64,000 nt of DNA from Chthonomonas sp. UBA2785. Its GTDB lineage: Bacteria > Armatimonadota > Fimbriimonadia > Fimbriimonadales > Fimbriimonadaceae. The position numbers were made by a program, and so were the translations under genes. The stretch spans positions 65,313-129,312 of the forward strand of contig DEIB01000026.1 in assembly GCA_002352215.1 (NCBI GenBank). Reading direction: 5' to 3'. Every line of letters begins with the position of its first letter. Within the stretch, counting starts at the first letter, position 1. Shown here piece after piece: positions 8,518 to 16,274 of the stretch. Under the pieces are notes generated by a model, which made no database searches, was not told the origin of the DNA, and was given only the letters and a program-made list of their open reading frames with translations.

Positions 8518-8862
8518 TCAATAGGGAGTACCGGTGGGACCAAACTTGAACCCTTCGTATTGGCTGCTCGCAAGGTGATCCTTGATCCACAATAGGCGGT
8601 CTATTGTTGCTTCCTTGTTGCCTGGGTAGCCAATGAGGTTCTCGCCCACATGCGTGAGGTACTTCATGATTTGCTCTCGGATTTCGCTTTCAGGCAGGTC
8701 AGCTCGTAGATACTCAAAGACTTGAGGGACATAACTGTAGTACTCGTCGCGTACAGTTGGGTCGTCGTTGATGCCAATTGGATCCCAGACGTAAAATAGC
8801 ACCTCGTCTACGGCCCGCAGGAGGGCCGTTTCCAAATCACTATGGGTGGGAATCACCGGCAT
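8518..8862 (-). CDS. Small WDPIGI-motif protein (copy 1)
   Basis: A 114-residue, mostly helical acidic protein. Key features are VDEVLFYVWDPIGIND near residue 20, then DEYYSYVPQVFEYLR, LTHVGENL, and a C-terminal PGNKEATIDRLLWIKD. The WDPIG segment followed by a (D/G)EY.(S/A)Y segment is a pattern of small uncharacterised proteins often found near toxin-immunity or orphan accessory genes. The next upstream gene is a clear paralog, so the two form a tandem pair. ATG 8862 lies 6 nt after TACAAT. Confidence 0.7.
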   Translation of the reverse strand: MPVIPTHSDLETALLRAVDEVLFYVWDPIGINDDPTVRDEYYSYVPQVFEYLRADLPESEIREQIMKYLTHVGENLIGYPGNKEATIDRLLWIKDHLASSQYEGFKFGPTGTPY

Positions 8863-8868
8863 CCTTTC

Positions 8869-8874
8869 ATTGTA
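8869..8874 (-). promoter_or_regulatory. -10 box TACAAT of a leaderless promoter
   Basis: TACAAT on the minus strand is followed by 6 nt and ATG 8862; the adjacent GAAAGG is too close to the start to be a normal ribosome-binding site. Confidence 0.55.
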
Positions 8875-8931
8875 CTGGCCAGTTCAGTGACATGATCTGC
8901 GCGTGCCCCTGCTAGCGTTTTGCATGCTCCG

Positions 8932-9240
8932 CTAGTCTTGCCACTGAAGGTGAGCGCGCCGCACTTCCAGCAGACGATCGAGAGTCGCAGGCTTGTTGCC
9001 GGGCACTGTGATGGAATTCTCTTCCACGTCAATCAGATACTGGAGGATGTCCTCGCGGACCTCCTCCTCCGGTTTCTCGGCCCGGAGGAGCTTAAAGACA
9101 TGCGGAACGTAAGCCCAATACTCCCCGCGCGGTCCTTTTGAGTCCTTAATCCCAATGGGATCCCAAATCCAGTAGAGCGCTTCATCTACGTCGCGCTCGA
9201 GCTCGCGTAGGGACCAAGGCTGCTTCGGTAAAAGCGGCAT
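8932..9240 (-). CDS. Small WDPIGI-motif protein (copy 2)
   Basis: A 102-residue paralog of the preceding small protein: DVDEALYWIWDPIGIKD, GEYWAYVPHVFKLLRAEKPE, YLIDVEENSITVPGNK and TLDRLLEVRR all align with it in order. It is likely a small soluble cytosolic protein of unknown function. No clear promoter box is seen directly before ATG 9240. The 26-nt gap upstream separates it from the first member of the 9.3-13.5 kb family on the same strand, so it may be read from there. Confidence 0.7.
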   Translation of the reverse strand: MPLLPKQPWSLRELERDVDEALYWIWDPIGIKDSKGPRGEYWAYVPHVFKLLRAEKPEEEVREDILQYLIDVEENSITVPGNKPATLDRLLEVRRAHLQWQD

Positions 9241-9266
9241 CTTTCGCTAACGATGGAACAATGCTG

Positions 9267-10652
9267 CTACTTTGGCGCTGGGTTCACTCGTCGCGGGAAC
9301 ATGCTGACGATGTCCATCTGCCGGGGGGCATCGGGTGCGGTGTTCACCCGCTCCTCCCCGCCGTTGTCCACGCCATCCGGTCCCACGCTGTACACCCGCA
9401 CGGTCTCACCTTCCACCTTAAGGTGAAATGCCTTCCCCGTAAACGGATCCACGTCCGTAAAGCCCGCCTCAGCAAGACTCGCCGGGTACCGCCCCTGCGC
9501 CCCCTTGAACCTCAGCACCGCCATCAGCCCGCGCACGGCCTGCCACTGGGCATCTCTCTTCAAGAACGCCTGCCCGGCCTGCAACGTCATCGGATACGTC
9601 ATTACTCGCAGGGCCGTGGTGGGGTCGTCGTCCGATTTCAGCTGGTAATCGATCTCAGCCAACCTTTTCACGAGGGTCGCATTGTCCTTCACCGTCGCTT
9701 GGTCAGCATAGACTTCGATCCAGGGCTGCAACGCCCGGGCGCGAAACGCCCGGGCCCGCAGGTCATCGGGCACGCCGCTGGGGGCAAGTTCAGCCTTCAG
9801 CTTGTTGGCTTCACTCACGGCGTTGGGATCCTCGGGATCAACTTCACCAAAATAGCTGCCCACTAAGTCCGTCGCCGGAGCTTCGGCCGCCGCTAAGGAC
9901 ATGATGATTTCCCCGCGCAGGGAGCGCAAAATCTCCATCGGTTGGTTGGTTTTGCGGTCCGCGATTTCATCCAGGGCGTTGAGCAACGCTACATCGCCGG
10001 GATGTCGTGACACGATAATCTCCATCGTCCGCGAGACCATCGCGTCGGTTGCAATCTGGACGAGAGCAGCTATCAGCGTCGGATCGGTGCCCGCGAACTC
10101 CGCCAGTCGAGAGGCCGCGCGCATATCCCGGATCGCACCGGCTTTGTCTCCGGAGATGGCCCGCAGCTGAGCTCGGAAAACGAAACCCTTGCTCAGGGAT
10201 TTGATTTCCGAGAACGCGGGAAACTCGATTTTCCAAGGGTCCTCGCGGGTCCAATCGTGGCCAAAGTCAATAGAGGGCTTGGCGGCGGCCTTCTCGGCGA
10301 GGCTCAGGGCAGGATCTAAACTCGCAATGACCCTCTGGGCGGCCTCCATGTTCGCGGGGGTGGGCTCAGCAATCGCCAGCGCGAAGGTCTGCTCCCAGCC
10401 CTTATGAGGGCGGGCAGCTTCCGAGAATGTCTTGCCCGCTTCGCGCAGAAGGGGGGCGGCGTTGTCCTCCGGGCGCACGGGCGTCTTGGGCATCAGGTCC
10501 GCGCCGGTGAGGGGGAGGCCGAGCTGCTTGGCAGCGGCCTCGGCGGCGGGGAGCTCGGCGGCGGCCTTCTCAAACGCGGCCAGGGTGGAGTTGTTGCACC
10601 CCGCCATAAGGAGCGCGGCCAGGCCAATGACGCCGGATATGCCAAGCTTCAT
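9267..10652 (-). CDS. Lipoprotein of a tandem paralogous family (copy 1)
   Basis: A 461-residue predicted lipoprotein with signal peptide and lipobox LLMAGC (lipidated Cys19). The first conserved block is LPAAEAAAKQLGLPLTGADL followed by P-rich linker and NAAPLLREA. A long helical middle (residues 60-360) has repeated Ala-rich helices such as AIRDMRAASRLAEFAG, reminiscent of TPR-like helical hairpins. The C-terminal block is RYPASLAEAGFTDVDPFTGK then VRVYSVGPDGVDNGGEE, resembling the end of type II secretion pseudopilins (YP..L..L....DP.G......YS.GPDG...GG). No known family is recognised. ATG 10652 is chosen over an in-frame TTG at 10670 because TACAAT precedes it by 6 nt. Confidence 0.8.
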   Translation of the reverse strand: MKLGISGVIGLAALLMAGCNNSTLAAFEKAAAELPAAEAAAKQLGLPLTGADLMPKTPVRPEDNAAPLLREAGKTFSEAARPHKGWEQTFALAIAEPTPANMEAAQRVIASLDPALSLAEKAAAKPSIDFGHDWTREDPWKIEFPAFSEIKSLSKGFVFRAQLRAISGDKAGAIRDMRAASRLAEFAGTDPTLIAALVQIATDAMVSRTMEIIVSRHPGDVALLNALDEIADRKTNQPMEILRSLRGEIIMSLAAAEAPATDLVGSYFGEVDPEDPNAVSEANKLKAELAPSGVPDDLRARAFRARALQPWIEVYADQATVKDNATLVKRLAEIDYQLKSDDDPTTALRVMTYPMTLQAGQAFLKRDAQWQAVRGLMAVLRFKGAQGRYPASLAEAGFTDVDPFTGKAFHLKVEGETVRVYSVGPDGVDNGGEERVNTAPDAPRQMDIVSMFPRRVNPAPK

Positions 10653-10658
10653 GCCTGT

Positions 10659-10664
10659 ATTGTA
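10659..10664 (-). promoter_or_regulatory. -10 box TACAAT of a leaderless promoter
   Basis: TACAAT followed by 6 nt and ATG 10652. It gives this copy its own promoter although the upstream paralog ends only 40 nt away. Confidence 0.55.
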
Positions 10665-10692
10665 ACGCAAACTTGATGCAATCTACAAGAAG

Positions 10693-12093
10693 TCAATTCT
10701 CCATGCGGCTACTGCGAATCTGGCGGGGGAAAGCGCAGGCCAAATCTCTCGTCTCTTCCCGGTTCTGGGAATTTGCAATCACCTCCTTCCCTTGGTCATT
10801 CTTGAGATCCCAATCCACGCTATAAACTTTCACTGAATCTCCATCCACCACCATCCGCAGCGGCTCACCTGTGAAATAGTCCTTCTCTTCGAACCCTGCC
10901 TCCTCCAAAGTAGAGGGCCACGCTCCCTTCTTGGCCCGGTACATCATTGCGGCCATCAAGCCTCGAAAGACAATCGGCTTCGCTTCAGAACGGGCTAAAG
11001 TACGCCCCATAACCGAGTAGGGCATGATGAGCATCGCATTGAGGTCTGCCACTGAGGCTTTGTTGTCCGCATACTTTTTGGCCCACTTTTCAAAGCGCTG
11101 GTAGCGTTGCAAGCGGGTCTCGTTCTCGGCCTTCGCATCCAAAAAATCCACCCACGCGATGAGGAAGTAAGAACGATACGCTCGCTTGCGTAAATCATCG
11201 GGAACCCCTTGGGCCTCCATCGTCTTTTCGAGCAGATAGGCATCGAACATGTTCGTTTGTCCGGCCCGCTCCAATCCTGCCAGCAAGTCGGCAGAAATCT
11301 GCTTAGGGCTCCGTTCGGCCAAGAAGACACCCATCCAAATTTCCCCCCGAAGCATGTTGTCAAAGTCCAAGGGCTTCGCCGCATGCTCGGCGGCCAATTG
11401 ATCAAGCTCGGCCAAGAACTTTGCGTCTTTAGGCGCAAACGTCGCGGCGGCTTCCATGCCGCGAAAGGCGTATGACTCCACCGCGATCCGCACCATGGCA
11501 TCCAGGGCCATGGGCTCCGTGCTGGCCAGGCGGGCCAGCCTCAGGCACGCGCGGAAATCCCAAATCGCCCCTTCTTTATCCCCTTGCTTCGCGCGCAAAG
11601 CGCCCCGCAACCCCAAGGCCGAGCCGAATTCCTTGATGTAGGCGAGTTCGGGTGTGGTCATTGAAGCCGGATTGGCTGTGGCCCAATTGCGGCCCATATC
11701 GGCATCGGGTTTGGCGGCGGCTTTAGCGGCGAGGTCAATCGCCGGACCAAGCTTTCGCATCCACTCTTCAGCTTTGGCAAGGCTGGCCGCATCCTGGTCA
11801 ATGAGCGCGTTCGTGACCGTCGTGCGCCAATTGTCATCGAGCTTGCGTGCTGCCTTGAGGGCGGCGGTGGCTTCGTCCAGCAACGGCTTGGCGTTGTTCT
11901 CGGGCTTCACCGGGGGGTTGCGGACAAGTTCGGCACCGCTGAGGGGGAGGCCAAGACGCTTGGCATCGGCTTCGGCCTGCGGGAGTTGCCCCGCGATCTT
12001 ATTGAAGGAGATTTTGCGGGTGATGTCGCAGGTCAGGCTTGTGCCGATGATCACGACGACCAACCCCACCCACCAATACTTCGTGATCCTCAT
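10693..12093 (-). CDS. Envelope-anchored protein of the same family (copy 2)
   Basis: A 466-residue paralog of the neighbouring proteins. The N-terminus has a hydrophobic segment WWVGLVVVIIGTSLTC that could be a lipobox (Cys22) or an uncleaved anchor. The first block is LPQAEADAKRLGLPLSGAEL, then NNAKPLLDEA. The helical middle has GAIWDFRACLRLARLASTEP where copy 1 has AIRDMRAASRLAEFAGTDP. The C-terminal block is TLEEAGFEEKDYFTGEPL and VKVYSVDWDLKNDQG, so the pseudopilin-like glycine end is partly lost. No obvious -10 box sits at leaderless distance from ATG 12093. Function unknown. Confidence 0.8.
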   Translation of the reverse strand: MRITKYWWVGLVVVIIGTSLTCDITRKISFNKIAGQLPQAEADAKRLGLPLSGAELVRNPPVKPENNAKPLLDEATAALKAARKLDDNWRTTVTNALIDQDAASLAKAEEWMRKLGPAIDLAAKAAAKPDADMGRNWATANPASMTTPELAYIKEFGSALGLRGALRAKQGDKEGAIWDFRACLRLARLASTEPMALDAMVRIAVESYAFRGMEAAATFAPKDAKFLAELDQLAAEHAAKPLDFDNMLRGEIWMGVFLAERSPKQISADLLAGLERAGQTNMFDAYLLEKTMEAQGVPDDLRKRAYRSYFLIAWVDFLDAKAENETRLQRYQRFEKWAKKYADNKASVADLNAMLIMPYSVMGRTLARSEAKPIVFRGLMAAMMYRAKKGAWPSTLEEAGFEEKDYFTGEPLRMVVDGDSVKVYSVDWDLKNDQGKEVIANSQNREETRDLACAFPRQIRSSRMEN

Positions 12094-12138
12094 TGCGTTG
12101 GAGGGAGTGTGGCATGGGGTCGTAAGGCGATACTAGAT

Positions 12139-13536
12139 CTAGTAGCTTATTTCAGGGCGGAAAGGATAGAGAGATACTATGTCGCGCCCACGGGGCAGAA
12201 ACCAGCGACGTTCGGAGAGAAGCCGACCACCATCGCTCTTCTCGTCTCGGCCAACGCTGTAAACACGTACCTCCTCTCCATTCACACGGTAGCCGAGCTT
12301 GCTGAATGAAAACGGGTCGTCTGTGTTGCTCTTGAGGCCTGCGAGAGAGGTTGGATATCTACCGTGTTGGATGCGATGCTCGAGGACGGCAAGAAGTGCC
12401 CTTGTAGTCCGAACTTTGGCATCACTGCCGAAATACGTCTTGTGCGAAAGTTTCATGACTGGAGAGCTGTGTTGAAGAAGCCTAAGGGTTGGCTCATCGG
12501 CGGAATCGAGTTGACTAAGAGTGGGGCCAATCAGCGCGTTAGCCCGCAAACTGGTGTCCGCACTCGTAATGCTAGAGATGTATCGACTCCAAAAGCGAAG
12601 GGCTCTTGCGCGGTAGGCGTCTTTGCGAATTGTGGTCGGCACCAAAGGAGGCGCCAAGTATGTCGAATACTGTAGAACCTGGAGTTGACCTTCTAAGCCG
12701 CCGGAGCCATGGTGATCGTAAACTGCGCTTGCCAACTTATCCGGGGGGTAGTTGACCATCAATAATGAGTTGACAACCTCGGCTCCTAGAATCTGTTGAT
12801 TTCGGGCGGGGTGCGACTCCATTTCCGCTAATAGCTCATCAAGCTGCGCAAGTAGCTTTGCATCGCGAGGGCGAAGTGTTGCGGCCTGCTCGATGGCGAC
12901 GATTCCACTCATTTCCAAATTCACTTGGAGGAATGATCCAAGAGCATCTCGATCGCTACCCGCAAAGCGAGCAAGTGCCAAAGCCGCGCGGAAGTCACGA
13001 ATTGCGCCTGAAACGTCACCCTTTTCCATGAGCCATAGTCCACGATTTCTCAGGGCGGAAGTGAGCCTCTTAAGTTGGGCGTGCTCAAGAAAGAGGATTT
13101 CCCACATGGGCTTGGTATCCCACGGGCGTTCAAAGTCACATTCCGGCTTTGCTGAGGCCAGGATGGCAACCTCGAGAATCGGTGCGCAATCAGCAAAGAC
13201 CGAATCTAACTGCGTTCGTTTCTCAGGGGATAGACTCGCAAGCCCTCTAAAGGATAACTCGTTCAAGATCGGATGCTTTTTGGTGAGGGTCTCGATTTGC
13301 TCTCCTGCTTTGCGTATCAAGAGCGCCGCATTCTCACTTGGCATGATGGGCGTCTTCGGCCTCAAGTCCGCGCCAGTCAAAGGCAAGCCTAAGCGCCGGG
13401 CCTCTGCTTCCGCCGCCGGCAAATCAGCCGCCGCGCGCTCGAATGCCAGCCGGGTCGGGTTCCGGTAAACCGCCAGAGCAATCAGCGCCGCCAAGGCAAC
13501 AAGCGCAGTTGCAATGAACCAAGCCCGCCGCCTCAC
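12139..13536 (-). CDS. Envelope-anchored protein of the same family (copy 3)
   Basis: A 465-residue paralog. The N-terminal anchor RRRAWFIATALVALAALIAL has no lipobox cysteine. Then LPAAEAEARRLGLPLTGADL, NAALLIRKAGE, a helical middle with GAIRDFRAALALARFAGSDR, and a C-terminal block RYPTSLAGLKSNTDDPFSF and VRVYSVGRDEKSDGG. Start GTG 13536 is placed by TACAAT 6 nt upstream, which excludes an upstream in-frame start at 13581. GC content is lower than in copies 1 and 2, suggesting relaxed or different selection. It is divergent from the GH95 gene, with only 62 nt between starts. Confidence 0.8.
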   Translation of the reverse strand: MRRRAWFIATALVALAALIALAVYRNPTRLAFERAAADLPAAEAEARRLGLPLTGADLRPKTPIMPSENAALLIRKAGEQIETLTKKHPILNELSFRGLASLSPEKRTQLDSVFADCAPILEVAILASAKPECDFERPWDTKPMWEILFLEHAQLKRLTSALRNRGLWLMEKGDVSGAIRDFRAALALARFAGSDRDALGSFLQVNLEMSGIVAIEQAATLRPRDAKLLAQLDELLAEMESHPARNQQILGAEVVNSLLMVNYPPDKLASAVYDHHGSGGLEGQLQVLQYSTYLAPPLVPTTIRKDAYRARALRFWSRYISSITSADTSLRANALIGPTLSQLDSADEPTLRLLQHSSPVMKLSHKTYFGSDAKVRTTRALLAVLEHRIQHGRYPTSLAGLKSNTDDPFSFSKLGYRVNGEEVRVYSVGRDEKSDGGRLLSERRWFLPRGRDIVSLYPFRPEISY

Positions 13537-13542
13537 CCCCTC

Positions 13543-13548
13543 ATTGTA
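13543..13548 (-). promoter_or_regulatory. -10 box TACAAT of a leaderless promoter
   Basis: TACAAT followed by 6 nt and GTG 13536; it forms a divergent pair with the box at 13586. Confidence 0.55.
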
Positions 13549-13585
13549 ACCAACAAATCCACCCCTCCCGCCCCGGCGCACTGGG

Positions 13586-13591
13586 TAGAGT
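13586..13591 (+). promoter_or_regulatory. -10 box TAGAGT of a leaderless promoter
   Basis: TAGAGT followed by 7 nt and ATG 13599 of the GH95 gene. Confidence 0.45.
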
Positions 13592-13598
13592 CCCCTCC

Positions 13599-15809
13599 AT
13601 GCTCACCCCGCTGGCGCTCTCGGTCGCGGCGCTCAACCCCGCCCACAGCCTCTACTTCGAGCAACCGGCCGCGCACTTCACCGAAAGCCTGCCCCTCGGC
13701 AATGGCCGCCTGGGCGCCATGGTCTTCGGCGGGGTGGAAACCGAGCGCATCGTCCTCAACGAATCCACCATGTGGTCAGGTTCGCCGCACGATGCCGACC
13801 GCGAAAACGCCCACCAGTTTCTCGGCGCCATCCGCGAGCGGCTCCTGGCCGGAGACAACGCCGCCGCGCAAGAGATTCTGCAGCGCGAATTTGTGGTCAA
13901 GGGCGCGGGTTCCGGGCACGGCAACGGCAAGGATGTCCCGTTTGGGTGCTACCAAACCCTGGGCGACATGGTGATCGAACTCCCCCGGGGGGCCGCCACG
14001 GAATACACCCGCACGCTGGACTTGGACCGCGCCTCGGCCCGCGTGGCCTACACCCAAAACGGGGTCCGCATCGAGCGCGAAACCTTCGTCTCCGCCCCCG
14101 GCCAAGTGGTGGTCTCCCGCATCATGGCCAGCCAGCCGATTCGTATGGCCGTCTCCCTCCGCCGCCCCGAGCGCGCCACCGTGCAGGCGGCGGGGCCGGA
14201 TCTGCGCATGTTCGGGGCCCTGGCCAGCGGCTTCCCCGGGCAAGACGGCGTGCGCTACGAAGCCCGCCTGCGCGCGGTGGTGGATGGCCAGGTGGTGCCG
14301 CCGCAAGATGGCCAAATCTTCATCCCGGCGGGGCGGCAGGTGCTGCTCATCTTCTCGGCGGGCACCAGCATGTTCGATCCGGATTTCGCGGCCCGCACGC
14401 AGCGGCACGTCGAAACCGGCGCCAAGCAGGGCTTTGCCGAACTCCGCCGCCGCCACGAGCGCGACCACCAAGAGTTCTACCGCCGGTGCGAACTGGTGCT
14501 GCCCACCACCGCCCTTAGCGCCCTGCCCACCCCGCAGCGCACCCGGCGCGTGGCCCTGGGCGAGGCCGACCCGGCTTACGATGCGCTGATCTTCCACTAC
14601 GGGCGGTATCTCCTCATCTCCTCCTCACGGCCGGATAGCCCGCTGCCCGCCAACCTCCAGGGCATCTGGGCGGAAGAGCTGCAAACCCCCTGGAATGGCG
14701 ATTTCCACATCAACATCAATCTGCAGATGAACTACTGGCTGGCGGAAACGACCGGCCTGGCCGATTGCGCCCGCCCTCTGGTGCGGTTCATCGCGGGGCT
14801 ACCCCCCAACGGGGCCAAAACCGCCCGCGCCTATTACAACGCGCCGGGGTGGGTGGCCCACGTCATCACCAACCCCTGGAACTTCACCTCCCCCGGCGAG
14901 GGTGCCAGTTGGGGCTCCACCTGCACTGGCGGGGCGTGGCTGTGCGGCCACCTGTGGGAGCATTACGCCTTTAACCCCAACCCCCGCACCCTCCGCGAGA
15001 TTTATCCGGTGCTGAAGGGGGCCAGCGAGTTCTTCTTGGCCATGCTGATTGAAGAGCCGCGGAACAAGTGGCTGGTGACGGCCCCCAGCAACAGCCCTGA
15101 GAACAGCTATCGGCTGAACGGCCGCAACCTGAACACCGTGATGGGCCCGACCATGGACCAGCAGATTGTGCGCGAGCTCTTTACCAACACCCGCGAGGCC
15201 GCGCGCACCCTGGGCGTGGATGCGGAGTTCCAGCAGCAACTAGAGGCCACGCTGGCCCGCCTGGCGCCCCACCAAATCGGCCCGGACGGGCGGCTGCAGG
15301 AATGGCTGGAACCCTACGAGGAGCCCGAGCCGACCCACCGCCACGTCTCGCACCTTTATGGCTTACACCCGGGCAACCAGATTTCGCCGCGCCGCACTCC
15401 GGACCTGGCCACCGCCGCCCGCAAGACGCTGGAAGGGCGTGGCGACGCCGGCACCGGCTGGTCATTGGCGTGGAAGGTGTGCTTCTGGGCGCGCCTGCGG
15501 GATGGCGAGCGGGCGTACAAGCTTCTGCGCAACTATTCGCGCCCCACCGGGGATCAGAGCTTCGATTACAGCAACGGCGGCGGGGTGTATCCCAACCTGT
15601 TTTGCGCGCACCCACCGTTCCAGATTGACGGCAATTTTGGGGTGACGGCGGGCATCGCGGAGATGCTGGTGCAGAGCCACGATGGGGAGACGCAGTTTCT
15701 GCCGGCGCTGCCCCGGGCGTGGGCGGCCGAGGGGTCGGTGCGCGGGCTGCGGGTGCGGGGTGGCCGCGAGGTCAGCTTCCGCTGGCGCGACGGGAAGATA
15801 GTGGAGTGA
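13599..15809 (+). CDS. Glycoside hydrolase family 95 alpha-L-fucosidase-like protein
   Basis: This 736-residue protein matches GH95, which removes terminal alpha-1,2-L-fucose from glycans by an inverting mechanism. Order: N-terminal beta domain opening with ESLPLGNGRLGAMVFGG and LNESTMWSGSPHDADR, a linker, then the (alpha/alpha)6 barrel with LPANLQGIWAEELQTPWNGD, FHININLQMNYW, and later TGWSLAWKVCFWARL and FQIDGNFGVTAGIAEMLVQS. It is slightly short for the family. The N-terminus (MLTPLALSVAALNPAHS) is only weakly signal-like, so location is uncertain. Convergent with a GH29 fucosidase gene 0.5 kb away, which supports a shared role in fucose release. L-galactosidase activity is the main alternative within GH95. 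Confidence 0.9.
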   Translation: MLTPLALSVAALNPAHSLYFEQPAAHFTESLPLGNGRLGAMVFGGVETERIVLNESTMWSGSPHDADRENAHQFLGAIRERLLAGDNAAAQEILQREFVVKGAGSGHGNGKDVPFGCYQTLGDMVIELPRGAATEYTRTLDLDRASARVAYTQNGVRIERETFVSAPGQVVVSRIMASQPIRMAVSLRRPERATVQAAGPDLRMFGALASGFPGQDGVRYEARLRAVVDGQVVPPQDGQIFIPAGRQVLLIFSAGTSMFDPDFAARTQRHVETGAKQGFAELRRRHERDHQEFYRRCELVLPTTALSALPTPQRTRRVALGEADPAYDALIFHYGRYLLISSSRPDSPLPANLQGIWAEELQTPWNGDFHININLQMNYWLAETTGLADCARPLVRFIAGLPPNGAKTARAYYNAPGWVAHVITNPWNFTSPGEGASWGSTCTGGAWLCGHLWEHYAFNPNPRTLREIYPVLKGASEFFLAMLIEEPRNKWLVTAPSNSPENSYRLNGRNLNTVMGPTMDQQIVRELFTNTREAARTLGVDAEFQQQLEATLARLAPHQIGPDGRLQEWLEPYEEPEPTHRHVSHLYGLHPGNQISPRRTPDLATAARKTLEGRGDAGTGWSLAWKVCFWARLRDGERAYKLLRNYSRPTGDQSFDYSNGGGVYPNLFCAHPPFQIDGNFGVTAGIAEMLVQSHDGETQFLPALPRAWAAEGSVRGLRVRGGREVSFRWRDGKIVE

Positions 15810-15818
15810 AGGGCTGAG

Positions 15819-16274
15819 CTAGGGGGTTGGCTCAGGGCCGCCGTAGCGTAACTCCGGCCCCATCCAGTCGCTCGCATCTCGCCAAGAGAGCTTACGCGCC
15901 CCAATCCAGGTGCTCCTGTCACGGTGAGGAGCGGAGGGGTGCCACGGTGCATCATCTGCCCAATAGAAGATCTCGCCCTCCAACATAAGCGTGGCAACCA
16001 TGATGATTCCTGCGTAGTTCTCCGGCGGTGGCACCAGATGGAGCGTGGTGACTTCCTCAAACAGAAGCTCAATGGCTGATGGATCGCGCCACTGCCTCTG
16101 GACAAGCAAGCGAACCCTGTTATCCATATGGTGGGGAACACGCATGTGCATGTTCTCCATCACGTATGTCTCCGTCCAAACATGAGCCTCCCGGATACAG
16201 CCATCGTGAAAGTTGCCAAACCGCACGAGGAGCGCGTCCAACTCCGCCTGGGTTGTCAGAGGAATCCAGTTCAC
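15819..16274 (-). CDS. Hypothetical protein coupled to the GH29 gene
   Basis: A 151-residue protein with no family I recognise. Near the N-terminus it has NFHDGCIREAHVWTE, a mixed alpha/beta middle (VRLLVQRQWRDPSAIELLFE) and a tryptophan-rich end. The size and FHDG-type N-terminus resemble small orphan proteins encoded near immunity genes, but this is only a resemblance. Its GTG start overlaps the TGA of the restored GH29 frame (GTGA), implying translational coupling and supporting this start. It ends 10 nt from the stop of the convergent GH95 gene. Confidence 0.65.
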   Translation of the reverse strand: MNWIPLTTQAELDALLVRFGNFHDGCIREAHVWTETYVMENMHMRVPHHMDNRVRLLVQRQWRDPSAIELLFEEVTTLHLVPPPENYAGIIMVATLMLEGEIFYWADDAPWHPSAPHRDRSTWIGARKLSWRDASDWMGPELRYGGPEPTP

